Source: Colimorpha_A sp964630635
GTDB lineage: Bacteria > Bacillota > Clostridia > Oscillospirales > CAG-272
Direction: 5' to 3'
Length of the DNA stretch: 10,196 bases
Assembly: GCA_964630635.1 (NCBI GenBank)
Contig: CAZVVM010000067.1
Span: 1-10,196 of the forward strand
Shown: positions 1 to 6,136 of the stretch, piece after piece
Position numbering within the stretch: the first letter of the stretch is position 1
Layout: each line of letters starts with the position of its first letter
The notes under the pieces: generated by a model
What the model saw: only the letters and a program-made list of their open reading frames with translations
Told to the model about the DNA's origin: nothing
Database searches by the model: none
Program-made: the position numbers and the translations under genes

Positions 1-125
1 AGCTTAAGGAGACGGTCATACCAATATTCCTCGGGAATACGGAAATAGTGCATAGTACCCGAGATGATGTTGATCGGCTCGCCGTCCATATAGAACTGCT
101 TGCCCTTAAAAGTCAAATTTGGCAT
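1..125 (-). CDS. GH35 beta-galactosidase, N-terminal fragment (runs off window)
   Basis: Only the first 41 codons are present; the gene continues beyond base 1. They read MPNLTFKGKQFYMDGEPINI, then ISGTMHYFRIPEEYWYDRLL and K. The pattern DG-P-x-IISG-x-MHYFR-IP-EYW-DRLLKL is the conserved start of the glycoside hydrolase family 35 TIM barrel. Known members remove terminal beta-galactose with retention of configuration. The catalytic glutamates lie further in and cannot be checked. The start at 125 is preceded by an AGAGGG ribosome binding site. There is no signal peptide: the enzyme domain begins within about ten residues of the start, so a cytoplasmic enzyme acting on imported galactosides is inferred. 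The gene has its own strong promoter and is separated from spoIVA by a terminator, so it is not co-transcribed with it. Confidence 0.85.
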   Translation of the reverse strand, partial: MPNLTFKGKQFYMDGEPINIISGTMHYFRIPEEYWYDRLLK

Positions 126-160
126 AATTTTCCCTCTCTTTCGTGTGAGAACATTTTACT

Positions 161-183
161 TTTATAATTATACCAATTATAAA
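161..183. promoter_or_regulatory. Palindromic operator-like site over the GH35 promoter
   Basis: This is a perfect inverted repeat with 9-base arms (TTTATAATT and AATTATAAA) and a 5-base spacer, 23 bases in all. It covers the -10 box and part of the -35/-10 spacer of the GH35 promoter, the position expected for a repressor operator. The minus strand contains ATTGGTATA, which resembles half of a NagR-type GntR-family site. The repeat is AT-rich, so chance is possible and the binding protein is unknown. Confidence 0.4.
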
Positions 184-195
184 ATACAAAGTCAA
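167..195 (-). promoter_or_regulatory. Sigma-A promoter of the GH35 gene
   Basis: Read on the minus strand, the -35 box is TTGACT (190-195), followed by a 17-base spacer and a perfect TATAAT -10 box (167-172). TGG just before the -10 gives an extended -10 element. The expected RNA start is about 35 bases upstream of the GH35 ATG. A near-consensus promoter on a sugar-hydrolase gene suggests control by repression, and a palindrome overlaps the -10 box. Confidence 0.8.
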
Positions 196-220
196 TGATA
201 AAAATCAATATTTTTAACAT

Positions 221-259
221 TTTAAAAAAACGGACGAAATGGATCCATTTCGTCCGTTT
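221..259 (-). terminator. Rho-independent terminator of spoIVA
   Basis: A perfect 32-base palindrome spans 228-259 (arms of 16 bases, core CGGACGAAATGGA paired with TCCATTTCGTCCG). On the minus strand it is followed by a run of seven T residues. It begins 10 bases beyond the spoIVA stop codon and separates spoIVA from the GH35 promoter. Confidence 0.9.
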
Positions 260-268
260 ATCATTTAT

Positions 269-1747
269 TCAGAGAATTATGCAGATAAGTCCGCCGCTGC
301 CCTCGTTTATTACCTTCTCGAGAGTTTCGCTTAAGCGCTCGCGCGCCTCGGGCGGCATATGCTCAAGCTTTGACGTGAGTCCGTCCTCGACAAGCTCGTG
401 CAGGGTCTTGCCGAAGACGTTGGATTCCCATATCTTACCAGGGTCTTCCTTATATTCCTCCGTCATTCTGTTCACAAGCTCCTCGGATTGCGCTTCGGTG
501 CCTACTATCGGATTAATTTCGGTCTCGATGCGTGCCTTTATCATATGGATCGACGGCCCGCCTGCCTTGAGCTTAACACCGTAGCCGCCGTTCTGCTTGA
601 CTATCTCCGGCTCGTCAAGAGTAAGCTCGGAGAGATCGGGGGTGACGATGCCGTAGCCGCTTTCGTTGACTGAATCAAGCGCCGATGCGATCTTGTCGTA
701 CTTTTTCTTCATTTCCGAAAGCTCGCGGAGAAGCCCTACGAGCGTTTCCTCGCCCGTTATCTCAAAGCCCGTCATCTCACCGAGAGTCTTATAGTAAAGC
801 TCCTGCGGCATACGAACGGTAAGACGTGCATCTCCCGTTCCGAGGTCTATTTCGGTAACGTTTGCGCTCTCTATATATTCGTTTTCGGTAACACCGTCAA
901 ACGCTCCCTTGACGTCGGCGATCTTCCGTATTTCGGAAGCGGAAGCGAGAACGCTGTCTTTTACCGAAAGATATATCTGGTGGTCGTCACCGAGCGCGCA
1001 GAGCCAAAGAGGAATATCGACCGATATCTGTCTTATCGGGAATTCCATAAGTATCATTTCGAGAATGTGCTTGATGTCCTCGCTGTTCAGCTCAAGGCAG
1101 TTCACGAGGGCAACGGGAACGCCGTATTCCTTCTCTATTTCGGTCGCAAGACGTATGCTCTCGTCGCGTGACGGGTCTGCCGAGTTCATAATGACGGCAA
1201 ACGGCTTACCCATCTCCTTAAGCTCGTTTACGATCCGCTTTTCGGCTTCAACGTAATTCTGTCTGCCAATCTCGCCGATGGTTCCGTCGGTCGTCACGAC
1301 GACGCCGATCGTCGAGTGATCTGTGATGACCTTGCGTGTACCGTATTCTGCTGCCTCCGTAAAGGGCATCGGCGTATCGCGCCACGGGGTGCTGACCATT
1401 CGGGGGCCGCCGTTTTCGATATGTCCCATTGCTTCGGGAACAATGTAACCGACGCAGTCGACCATTCGCACGGATAGGCGCGCGTTATCGGAAAGCACGA
1501 TCTCGACTGCCTCGTCGGGAATGAACTTCGGTTCTGCCGTCATGACCGTCTTTCCTGCCGCGCTCTGCGGCATTTCGTCACGCGCACGCTCGCGGTCGAA
1601 ATTGTTTTCGATGTTAGGTAACACGAGGTTTTCCATAAAACGCTTGATAAAGGTTGATTTTCCCGTTCGCACAGGCCCGACAACTCCTATATAGATGTTT
1701 CCTCCCGTGCGCTCGGCAATATCGCGGTAAATATTTGAATTCATCAT
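269..1747 (-). CDS. spoIVA: Stage IV sporulation protein A (spore coat basement-layer ATPase)
   Basis: SpoIVA polymerises at the forespore surface in the mother cell using ATP hydrolysis. It forms the platform for coat assembly and is also needed for the cortex. The product is 492 residues, the same length as B. subtilis SpoIVA. Visible matches include DIAERTGGNIY near residue 9, the Walker A motif GVVGPVRTGKST (21-32, Lys30), PQSAAGKTVMT (60-70), VDCVGY with Asp97, HSTIGVVVTTDGTIG, and the C-terminal signature INEGSGGLICIIL. The start at 1747 was chosen because the homologous reading begins there and AAAGG lies nine bases upstream. The frame stays open much further upstream, but that part crosses the divergent gene antisense. 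An in-frame ATG at 1768 has no ribosome binding site. A sigma-E-like promoter lies upstream. Identity is very secure. Confidence 0.97.
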   Translation of the reverse strand: MMNSNIYRDIAERTGGNIYIGVVGPVRTGKSTFIKRFMENLVLPNIENNFDRERARDEMPQSAAGKTVMTAEPKFIPDEAVEIVLSDNARLSVRMVDCVGYIVPEAMGHIENGGPRMVSTPWRDTPMPFTEAAEYGTRKVITDHSTIGVVVTTDGTIGEIGRQNYVEAEKRIVNELKEMGKPFAVIMNSADPSRDESIRLATEIEKEYGVPVALVNCLELNSEDIKHILEMILMEFPIRQISVDIPLWLCALGDDHQIYLSVKDSVLASASEIRKIADVKGAFDGVTENEYIESANVTEIDLGTGDARLTVRMPQELYYKTLGEMTGFEITGEETLVGLLRELSEMKKKYDKIASALDSVNESGYGIVTPDLSELTLDEPEIVKQNGGYGVKLKAGGPSIHMIKARIETEINPIVGTEAQSEELVNRMTEEYKEDPGKIWESNVFGKTLHELVEDGLTSKLEHMPPEARERLSETLEKVINEGSGGLICIIL

Positions 1748-1803
1748 CTTCTGATACCTTTCTCTCATAGCGACGGCGGAGCCGTTCTGCCTCTTTTTGT
1801 TCA

Positions 1804-1832
1804 ATATTATGCGGGCGTTTTTTCTTATATGC
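1804..1832 (-). promoter_or_regulatory. Probable sigma-E promoter of spoIVA
   Basis: On the minus strand, GCATATA (1826-1832) and CATAATAT (1804-1811) are separated by 14 bases. They resemble the sigma-E pattern of an ATA-containing -35 box and CATACAAT (6 of 8 matches at the -10). spoIVA is a known sigma-E gene in B. subtilis. The predicted leader is about 50 bases and contains a small hairpin (ACGGC and GCCGT, 1773-1785). Confidence 0.6.
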
Positions 1833-1836
1833 CAAG

Positions 1837-1865
1837 TCATGAAAAATCTTCCCTGCGCATAACTA
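1837..1865 (+). promoter_or_regulatory. Weak sigma-E-like promoter candidate for the ylmC/ymxH-type gene
   Basis: TCATGAA (1837-1843) and CATAACTA (1858-1865) are separated by 14 bases. The -10 keeps only the CATA half of the sigma-E consensus and the -35 matches partly. The position is right for a short leader before the GAGGAG site at 1881. It is noted mainly because the divergent spoIVA promoter has a similar architecture. Confidence 0.25.
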
Positions 1866-1892
1866 TTGAAAAAAAGAAACGAGGAGAAAAAT

Positions 1893-2138
1893 ATGGACTG
1901 TTTTCTTACCGAACTGAAAAACAAAGAGGTTATAAACATAACGAGCGGAAAGCGTCTCGGGTACGTCTGCGACGTTGAGCTTGACATCTGCGATGCGCGG
2001 CTTCTTTCAATAGTTATCCCCGGTGAAGGCGGGCTGTTCTCCAAAGCGCCGTGCCTAAAGATACCGTGGGCTTGTATTGAACATATCGGAGAGGATCTGA
2101 TAATCGTTAAGATGAAGGATCCCGTGCCGAAAAACTAA
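1893..2138 (+). CDS. YlmC/YmxH-family sporulation protein (PRC-barrel domain)
   Basis: This is an 81-residue protein made of a single small beta-rich domain. The segment ELKNKEVINITSGKRLGYVC is typical of the PRC-barrel YlmC/YmxH family found in endospore formers. It is followed by DVELDICDARLLSIVIPG, a glycine-rich loop, and IPWACIEHIGEDLIIVK. The molecular function of the family is not established. The ATG at 1893 has a GAGGAG ribosome binding site six bases upstream; a TTG further upstream in frame was rejected because it precedes that site. The gene is divergent from spoIVA and ends in a bidirectional terminator, so it is transcribed alone. Assignment to sporulation rests on family membership and on the spoIVA neighbour. 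Confidence 0.88.
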   Translation: MDCFLTELKNKEVINITSGKRLGYVCDVELDICDARLLSIVIPGEGGLFSKAPCLKIPWACIEHIGEDLIIVKMKDPVPKN

Positions 2139-2172
2139 AAAAAGATCCACCCTCTCGGGTGGATCTTTTTTT
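2137..2172. terminator. Bidirectional terminator between the ylmC/ymxH-type gene and the nag operon
   Basis: Stem GATCCACCC (2144-2152) pairs with GGGTGGATC (2157-2165) around a TCTC loop. It is flanked by seven A residues on the left and seven T residues on the right, so a U-run follows the hairpin in both directions. It serves two convergent genes; the stop codon of the minus-strand gene (2171-2173) lies in the flanking run. Confidence 0.92.
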
Positions 2173-4048
2173 ATTCAAACAGATACCATTTATCGGGAAC
2201 GAAATTCGTCTTATTACTGCTTAACGGAATCGTGATCGCGTATCCGGGATCGTTTTTCATAAAGCTGTCGTATTCCGTCATCTTCGCAAGCTCGCCGCTA
2301 TCATCAACGTAGTTATCAAATATACTTGCGTATCTTTCGGTGCGCGACGCGGGATCGCGTGTCTCGAGATCGGAATAGCGGAACACCATTCGTGTCAAGC
2401 GCAGGTTGTTTCGCTCACGCGGTGTTTCGGCAAGTGAAAAAGCTTTCTCAAATTTTGCGTAAATCTTCTCCTTGTCTACCTGCTCCATAAGGAAATGTCC
2501 GCAGTCGGGTATCTCGACCTGCCCGTCGAGCAGCTCTTCAAGCTCGGCGTAGATCTGAGCGACGAGCTCACCGCCCTTTCCGTAAAGACGGCAAAGAGAT
2601 GAAATACAATCACCAAGCGAAAGCGACGTGTCGTAGCCGACACGGGCAAACGAGTAGAAATTGAGCAGATGATTCCACAGATTGAAGCATTCTATCTGCG
2701 TACCCGAGCCCGATATGTCTTTCTTCACGAAGTTTTGCCAAATACTTTGAAGCTCGTCTGCCATCGGTATCCACCTCTGACGGAGCGAGTAGATTCCCAT
2801 ATAGTAGTCGTAATATACGACCTCGGCGCCCGCACGGTGCCATTTCAGAAGGTTTTCTTCAAAATGAGTACCGTTAAGACAGCTTCCGTCGGGCTTGCCC
2901 GTTCGGCGCAGACCGTCAAAATGCCAAGTCGATTCGTCGATCATAACAGACGGCTCAAGTTTGATCCCGTCGGGACATTCCCAAAGGTCAACGTATATGA
3001 GCAGATCAAATTTAATGTCGGGGTGATTCGGCTTTACAAGCTTTGCTGTTTCGTTTACAAAATAGGTGTAGTTTTCTATCTTACTGTATTTTGAACACTC
3101 GGGGCAGACGCATTGGTCAAAGATACCGTCGTTTGGCCACATTGCAAGGATATCGACTGCGGGATTCAGATCAAGCCAATGAATTATGTTATTTGCGACC
3201 TGTTTTATCGCATCGGTATTTCGGCTGCAATACACCCACTGCCCCCACGAGTTTTGATTGAGAAATCTCGTTCCGTCCTTTTGGAGCTTGAAAAACTCGG
3301 GGTGAGTTTCATAATACTTCTCGGGGAAATATTCGTTTCCGTATGCAGGCAAAAAGAGGCGCGACGACTCGTGATGACCAACGGTAAGAGAAATTCCGCG
3401 GCACTCTATTTCGTGTAAAAGCTCGGTGTTTTTGAAGTGGTCGTAAATACTCGTCCAGGTAAGGATACGGTTAAATCTGTTCTTTACGAGCCAGTCGAAA
3501 AACGGTATATTCAACTCCTTGTCGGGGGTGCCCGCCTCGTCGGCATACTGAATTATCGCCGTTCGGTAGGGGCGGTCGGCACAGCTCTTCACGTAGTTTA
3601 TATCAGAAAGATCGAGCTTTTCGTGCTTTGGCACTATCTCGCCCGCGTCAACGTCGGGGTGAGAAAATGCGGCGAGAGTACACGAGCAGAAGCGTTCAAG
3701 AAATTCGTAAACGCCATAGACGGTTCCGCGCTCCTTTTCGCCTGCGTTTCCGTGCGAACCGGCGATCACGACCGTGTTTTCAGCCACGCTTCGTATCATC
3801 ATTCCCTCGGGACCGGGTACCTCTTTTTTGAAGTCCTCTATGCTGATATACTCAGCACAAACGGGGTTTCGCTCGGGACCTCCGATAATAAATAATGAAA
3901 CGCTGCCGTCGTTTTCATCGGTTATCCTGATACTCGCGTCGAGCATCAAATCAAGATATTTTTTAAGCTCCGATGCGGCAAACATCTCGCGCGGAGTCGC
4001 GTCTCTCGGAATTAAAATATCAATCAGTGAATGTTTAACTAATTGCAT
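2171..4048 (-). CDS. DUF4838-type putative glycoside hydrolase in the nag operon
   Basis: The product has 625 residues. The N-terminal part (about 1-120) resembles the GH20b/GH67N accessory fold: an AASELKKYL helix at 24-32, an IAGSHG strand-turn at 95-100 and the signature GTVYGVYEFLE (108-118). The middle (about 160-470) looks like a TIM-barrel of the DUF4838 type, with GHHES (224-228), WPNDG (304-308), a C-x-C-x2-C cluster (Cys313, Cys315, Cys318), DEST (371-374) and YYDYY (412-416). The C-terminal third is helical. No signal peptide or membrane segment is seen, so it should be cytoplasmic. It starts 18 bases after nagB, with only a weak GTGAG-like ribosome binding site, and is the last gene of nagA-nagB-DUF4838. 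By context it may act on an N-acetylhexosamine-containing glycan; this is inference, because the catalytic residues cannot be assigned. Family placement is from recognised motifs, not a search. Confidence 0.75.
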   Translation of the reverse strand: MQLVKHSLIDILIPRDATPREMFAASELKKYLDLMLDASIRITDENDGSVSLFIIGGPERNPVCAEYISIEDFKKEVPGPEGMMIRSVAENTVVIAGSHGNAGEKERGTVYGVYEFLERFCSCTLAAFSHPDVDAGEIVPKHEKLDLSDINYVKSCADRPYRTAIIQYADEAGTPDKELNIPFFDWLVKNRFNRILTWTSIYDHFKNTELLHEIECRGISLTVGHHESSRLFLPAYGNEYFPEKYYETHPEFFKLQKDGTRFLNQNSWGQWVYCSRNTDAIKQVANNIIHWLDLNPAVDILAMWPNDGIFDQCVCPECSKYSKIENYTYFVNETAKLVKPNHPDIKFDLLIYVDLWECPDGIKLEPSVMIDESTWHFDGLRRTGKPDGSCLNGTHFEENLLKWHRAGAEVVYYDYYMGIYSLRQRWIPMADELQSIWQNFVKKDISGSGTQIECFNLWNHLLNFYSFARVGYDTSLSLGDCISSLCRLYGKGGELVAQIYAELEELLDGQVEIPDCGHFLMEQVDKEKIYAKFEKAFSLAETPRERNNLRLTRMVFRYSDLETRDPASRTERYASIFDNYVDDSGELAKMTEYDSFMKNDPGYAITIPLSSNKTNFVPDKWYLFE

Positions 4049-4066
4049 CGTGTTTTCTCACTTATA

Positions 4067-4816
4067 TCAAAGGAATTTGTTCTTGATCTCCTCGGTAAGA
4101 AGTGCGGTAGAGCCAGGGTCGCAGTAGAGCGTGCAGTCAGCGTGCTCCTTGAGGATCGTTGCGGGTACGTCGGGAGTAAGCTCACGGGTAAGCGTGTTAT
4201 ATACCGCTTCTGCCTTGACAGCGTAAGGAACGACAGATATTATCGTTTTACACTTCATGATCTGCGGCACCGTCATACTTATCGCCTGCTTATAGGTCTC
4301 CTCAACGCTACTAAACCAGCCCTCGCCGACCTGCTGATTAAGGCAGCGGTCATCAAGGGTAACGACCTTGTAAGCACGGGTGTCATTGAAGTCTGCGGGG
4401 GGATCGTTGAAGGCAATATGTCCGTTCTCGCCGATTCCTATCATACCGAGGTCTATCGGTTTTTCGTTTACGAGCGAGGTGAGTTCGGCTATCGTTTCCT
4501 CGGGTGCTTTCTGTCCCTCAATAAGGTGAACCTTACCCGGTTTTACAACGTTCACGAATCTGTCAAGAAGGTATCTCTTGAAGGATGCGGGATGTTCTTC
4601 ACTGATACCGACGTATTCGTCGAGGTGGAACATTTCGACCTTGCTCCAGTCGATATCCTGCTTTACAAATTCGTTAAAGAACGGGAACTGTGATGCGCCG
4701 GTCGAGAGAAGTATGCGCGCGTATCCCTGCTTTTCAATAGCTTCGTTTACGACGGATGCCGCCTGAGATGCCGCAAGAGCGCCCATTTCTGCCGTTTCTT
4801 TGATTATAAGCTTCAT
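4067..4816 (-). CDS. nagB: Glucosamine-6-phosphate deaminase (NagB family)
   Basis: The expected reaction is glucosamine-6-phosphate to fructose-6-phosphate plus ammonia, the last dedicated step of GlcNAc use. The 249 residues carry the phosphate-binding loop LSTGASQF (37-44), the catalytic LDEY (Asp66, matching E. coli Asp72), and GIGENGHIAFNDP (127-139) with His133 matching E. coli His143. The E. coli Asp141 position is Asn131, as in B. subtilis NagB, and the Glu148 position is Asp138. The TGASQF loop places it in a divergent NagB-like branch of COG0363, whose relatives include 6-phosphogluconolactonase. The nagA neighbour strongly favours the deaminase. Its ATG overlaps the nagA stop by four bases (ATGA), and GGAGG lies nine bases upstream, so translational coupling is likely. 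Confidence 0.88.
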   Translation of the reverse strand: MKLIIKETAEMGALAASQAASVVNEAIEKQGYARILLSTGASQFPFFNEFVKQDIDWSKVEMFHLDEYVGISEEHPASFKRYLLDRFVNVVKPGKVHLIEGQKAPEETIAELTSLVNEKPIDLGMIGIGENGHIAFNDPPADFNDTRAYKVVTLDDRCLNQQVGEGWFSSVEETYKQAISMTVPQIMKCKTIISVVPYAVKAEAVYNTLTRELTPDVPATILKEHADCTLYCDPGSTALLTEEIKNKFL

Positions 4817-5973
4817 ATTTCTTTTCCTCCGAAAATTATTTTCTTTATTTCAAGCTCGCGGTCAAGGATAAGCATATCTGCGCGCTTTCCTTCCGCGATC
4901 TCTCCTCTGTCGTTAAAGCCCATCGCGCGTGACGGGGTGAGCGACGCCATTTTTGAGAGCGCAACGAGGTCGTTCCCTATCGCTCTTGCCATAGTTCTGT
5001 AAAGACGGTCTGCGGTCGCGGTGCTTCCCGCGAAGGACTTTCTGTCGGGCATTTTCGCAACGCCGTCCTCGATTATTATCTGATCCTTATCCGCGCGGCT
5101 AATTCCGGTAGTTACCGAGCCGTCGGGCAGTCCCGCACCGCGTGACGCGTCGGTCACGAGGCATATTCTGTCTGCGCCCTTACATTTATAAATAAACTTC
5201 AAAAGCTCAAGCGGCAGATGCTTGCCGTCGGCGATGATCTCGGCATAAAGCTCGTCAAAATACAGTCCCGCCTCGACTGCACCTGCGATACGGTATGCGT
5301 TCACGCGCTCGGTGAGCTTCATTCCCGAATAGAGGTGTGTCATAACGGTATAGCCGTTTTTGACGGCTTCTTCTATATCCTTAAAGGTTGCGTCGCTATG
5401 TGCAACCGATGCGACCACGCCAAGCTCTTCACAAGCTCTGCCGAATTCCATACCGCCGTCAAGCTCTGGCGCGGCACCGACGCGCAGAATATGCGGATAT
5501 TTTGCCTTCAGCGCCCTTATTTCTTCGACACTCGGCTTTTTCATACAGGATACCGCCTGCGCGCCGCATTGCGTCGGATTGAGCCACGGCCCTTCCATAA
5601 AGACACCCGCCACGGTCGGGTTTTCAGCATATCTCATATATTCGCCGCAGGTTTCGAGCATCGCCGCGGTTTCCTCGTCGTCGGAGGTACAGGTCGTCGC
5701 TACGAGCGTCGTCGTACCGTGAGAGAGGTGAAAATCGGAAATCGCCTTAAAATCGTCAACGCTTCCGCTCATAAAAGACTTGCCGATTCCGCAGTGGCAG
5801 TGAATATCGACAAAGCCGGGAATGAGGTAGCCGCCCTTTGCGTCGATTATCACGTCGGCAATGTGCGTATTATTTCCGACGGCAGTAATAATGCCGTTTT
5901 CAAAAACGCACGCGCCGTTTTCGATAATACGGTCGCGGCAAACTATATCTGCATTTATAACTACTGTTTTCAT
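4813..5973 (-). CDS. nagA: N-acetylglucosamine-6-phosphate deacetylase
   Basis: NagA hydrolyses GlcNAc-6-phosphate to glucosamine-6-phosphate and acetate in the cytoplasm, feeding NagB. The 386 residues have the amidohydrolase layout. A small beta-domain is followed by PGFVDIHCHCG with metal ligands His58 and His60, then FMEGPWLNP with Glu127. VAHSDAT carries His192, THLYSGM carries His213, and LVTDAS carries the catalytic Asp275. The C-terminal strand returns to the beta-domain (GEIAEGKRADMLILD). The retained H-x-H is like B. subtilis NagA and unlike E. coli NagA, so a two-metal site is possible. GGGAGAAG precedes the ATG by four bases. It is the first gene of the operon, and a sigma-A-like promoter lies about 30 bases upstream. 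Length and motifs are normal for the family. Confidence 0.94.
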   Translation of the reverse strand: MKTVVINADIVCRDRIIENGACVFENGIITAVGNNTHIADVIIDAKGGYLIPGFVDIHCHCGIGKSFMSGSVDDFKAISDFHLSHGTTTLVATTCTSDDEETAAMLETCGEYMRYAENPTVAGVFMEGPWLNPTQCGAQAVSCMKKPSVEEIRALKAKYPHILRVGAAPELDGGMEFGRACEELGVVASVAHSDATFKDIEEAVKNGYTVMTHLYSGMKLTERVNAYRIAGAVEAGLYFDELYAEIIADGKHLPLELLKFIYKCKGADRICLVTDASRGAGLPDGSVTTGISRADKDQIIIEDGVAKMPDRKSFAGSTATADRLYRTMARAIGNDLVALSKMASLTPSRAMGFNDRGEIAEGKRADMLILDRELEIKKIIFGGKEI

Positions 5974-5999
5974 TATACTTCTCCCAATTTGATGTTTAA

Positions 6000-6028
6000 A
6001 TTGTATCAGCTAAAACCGTACGATTCAA
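6000..6028 (-). promoter_or_regulatory. Sigma-A promoter of the nagA-nagB-DUF4838 operon
   Basis: On the minus strand, TTGAAT (6023-6028), a 17-base spacer and TACAAT (6000-6005) lie upstream of nagA. TGA directly before the -10 makes it an extended -10. The -35 box overlaps an operator-like GTACGATT motif at 6018-6025, suggesting control by the divergent AraC protein. Confidence 0.75.
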
Positions 6029-6070
6029 TATAAAATCGTCATTATTTGGAGAATATTACATAAATCGTAC
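6018..6070. promoter_or_regulatory. Repeated AATCGT motifs between nagA and araC (candidate operators)
   Basis: Three copies of an AATCGT core lie between the divergent promoters: GTACGATT inverted at 6018-6025, AATCGT at 6034-6039 and AATCGTAC at 6063-6070. The outer two form an 8-base perfect inverted repeat. The second and third are direct repeats 29 bases apart. AraC proteins commonly bind repeated sites upstream of a target's -35 box, which fits this layout. Binding is inferred. Confidence 0.45.
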
Positions 6071-6079
6071 CGAAATTTA

Positions 6080-6108
6080 TTGACACGTCGGATTTTGATT
6101 AGTATAAT
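6080..6108 (+). promoter_or_regulatory. Consensus sigma-A promoter of the araC-type regulator
   Basis: TTGACA (6080-6085) and TATAAT (6103-6108) are both perfect and separated by 17 bases. The predicted leader is about 22 bases and includes the GGAGG ribosome binding site at 6127. Such a strong promoter on a regulator gene may be held down by autoregulation. Confidence 0.88.
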
Positions 6109-6136
6109 CAAGACAGTAATTTGAGTGGAGGTCAAA

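Noticed and set aside
1748..2044. N-terminal extension of spoIVA by up to 99 residues upstream of base 1747.
   Set aside because: It crosses the predicted promoter and runs antisense through the ylmC/ymxH-type gene. SpoIVA homology begins at 1747, which has its own ribosome binding site, and gives exactly 492 residues.
4043..4693. Open frame of 216 codons on the plus strand.
   Set aside because: It is antisense to nagB, whose family motifs are clear. No ribosome binding site or recognisable domain is seen.
5218..6033. Open frame of 271 codons on the plus strand.
   Set aside because: It is antisense to nagA and its promoter. The composition looks like the shadow of a coding strand, with no recognisable domain.
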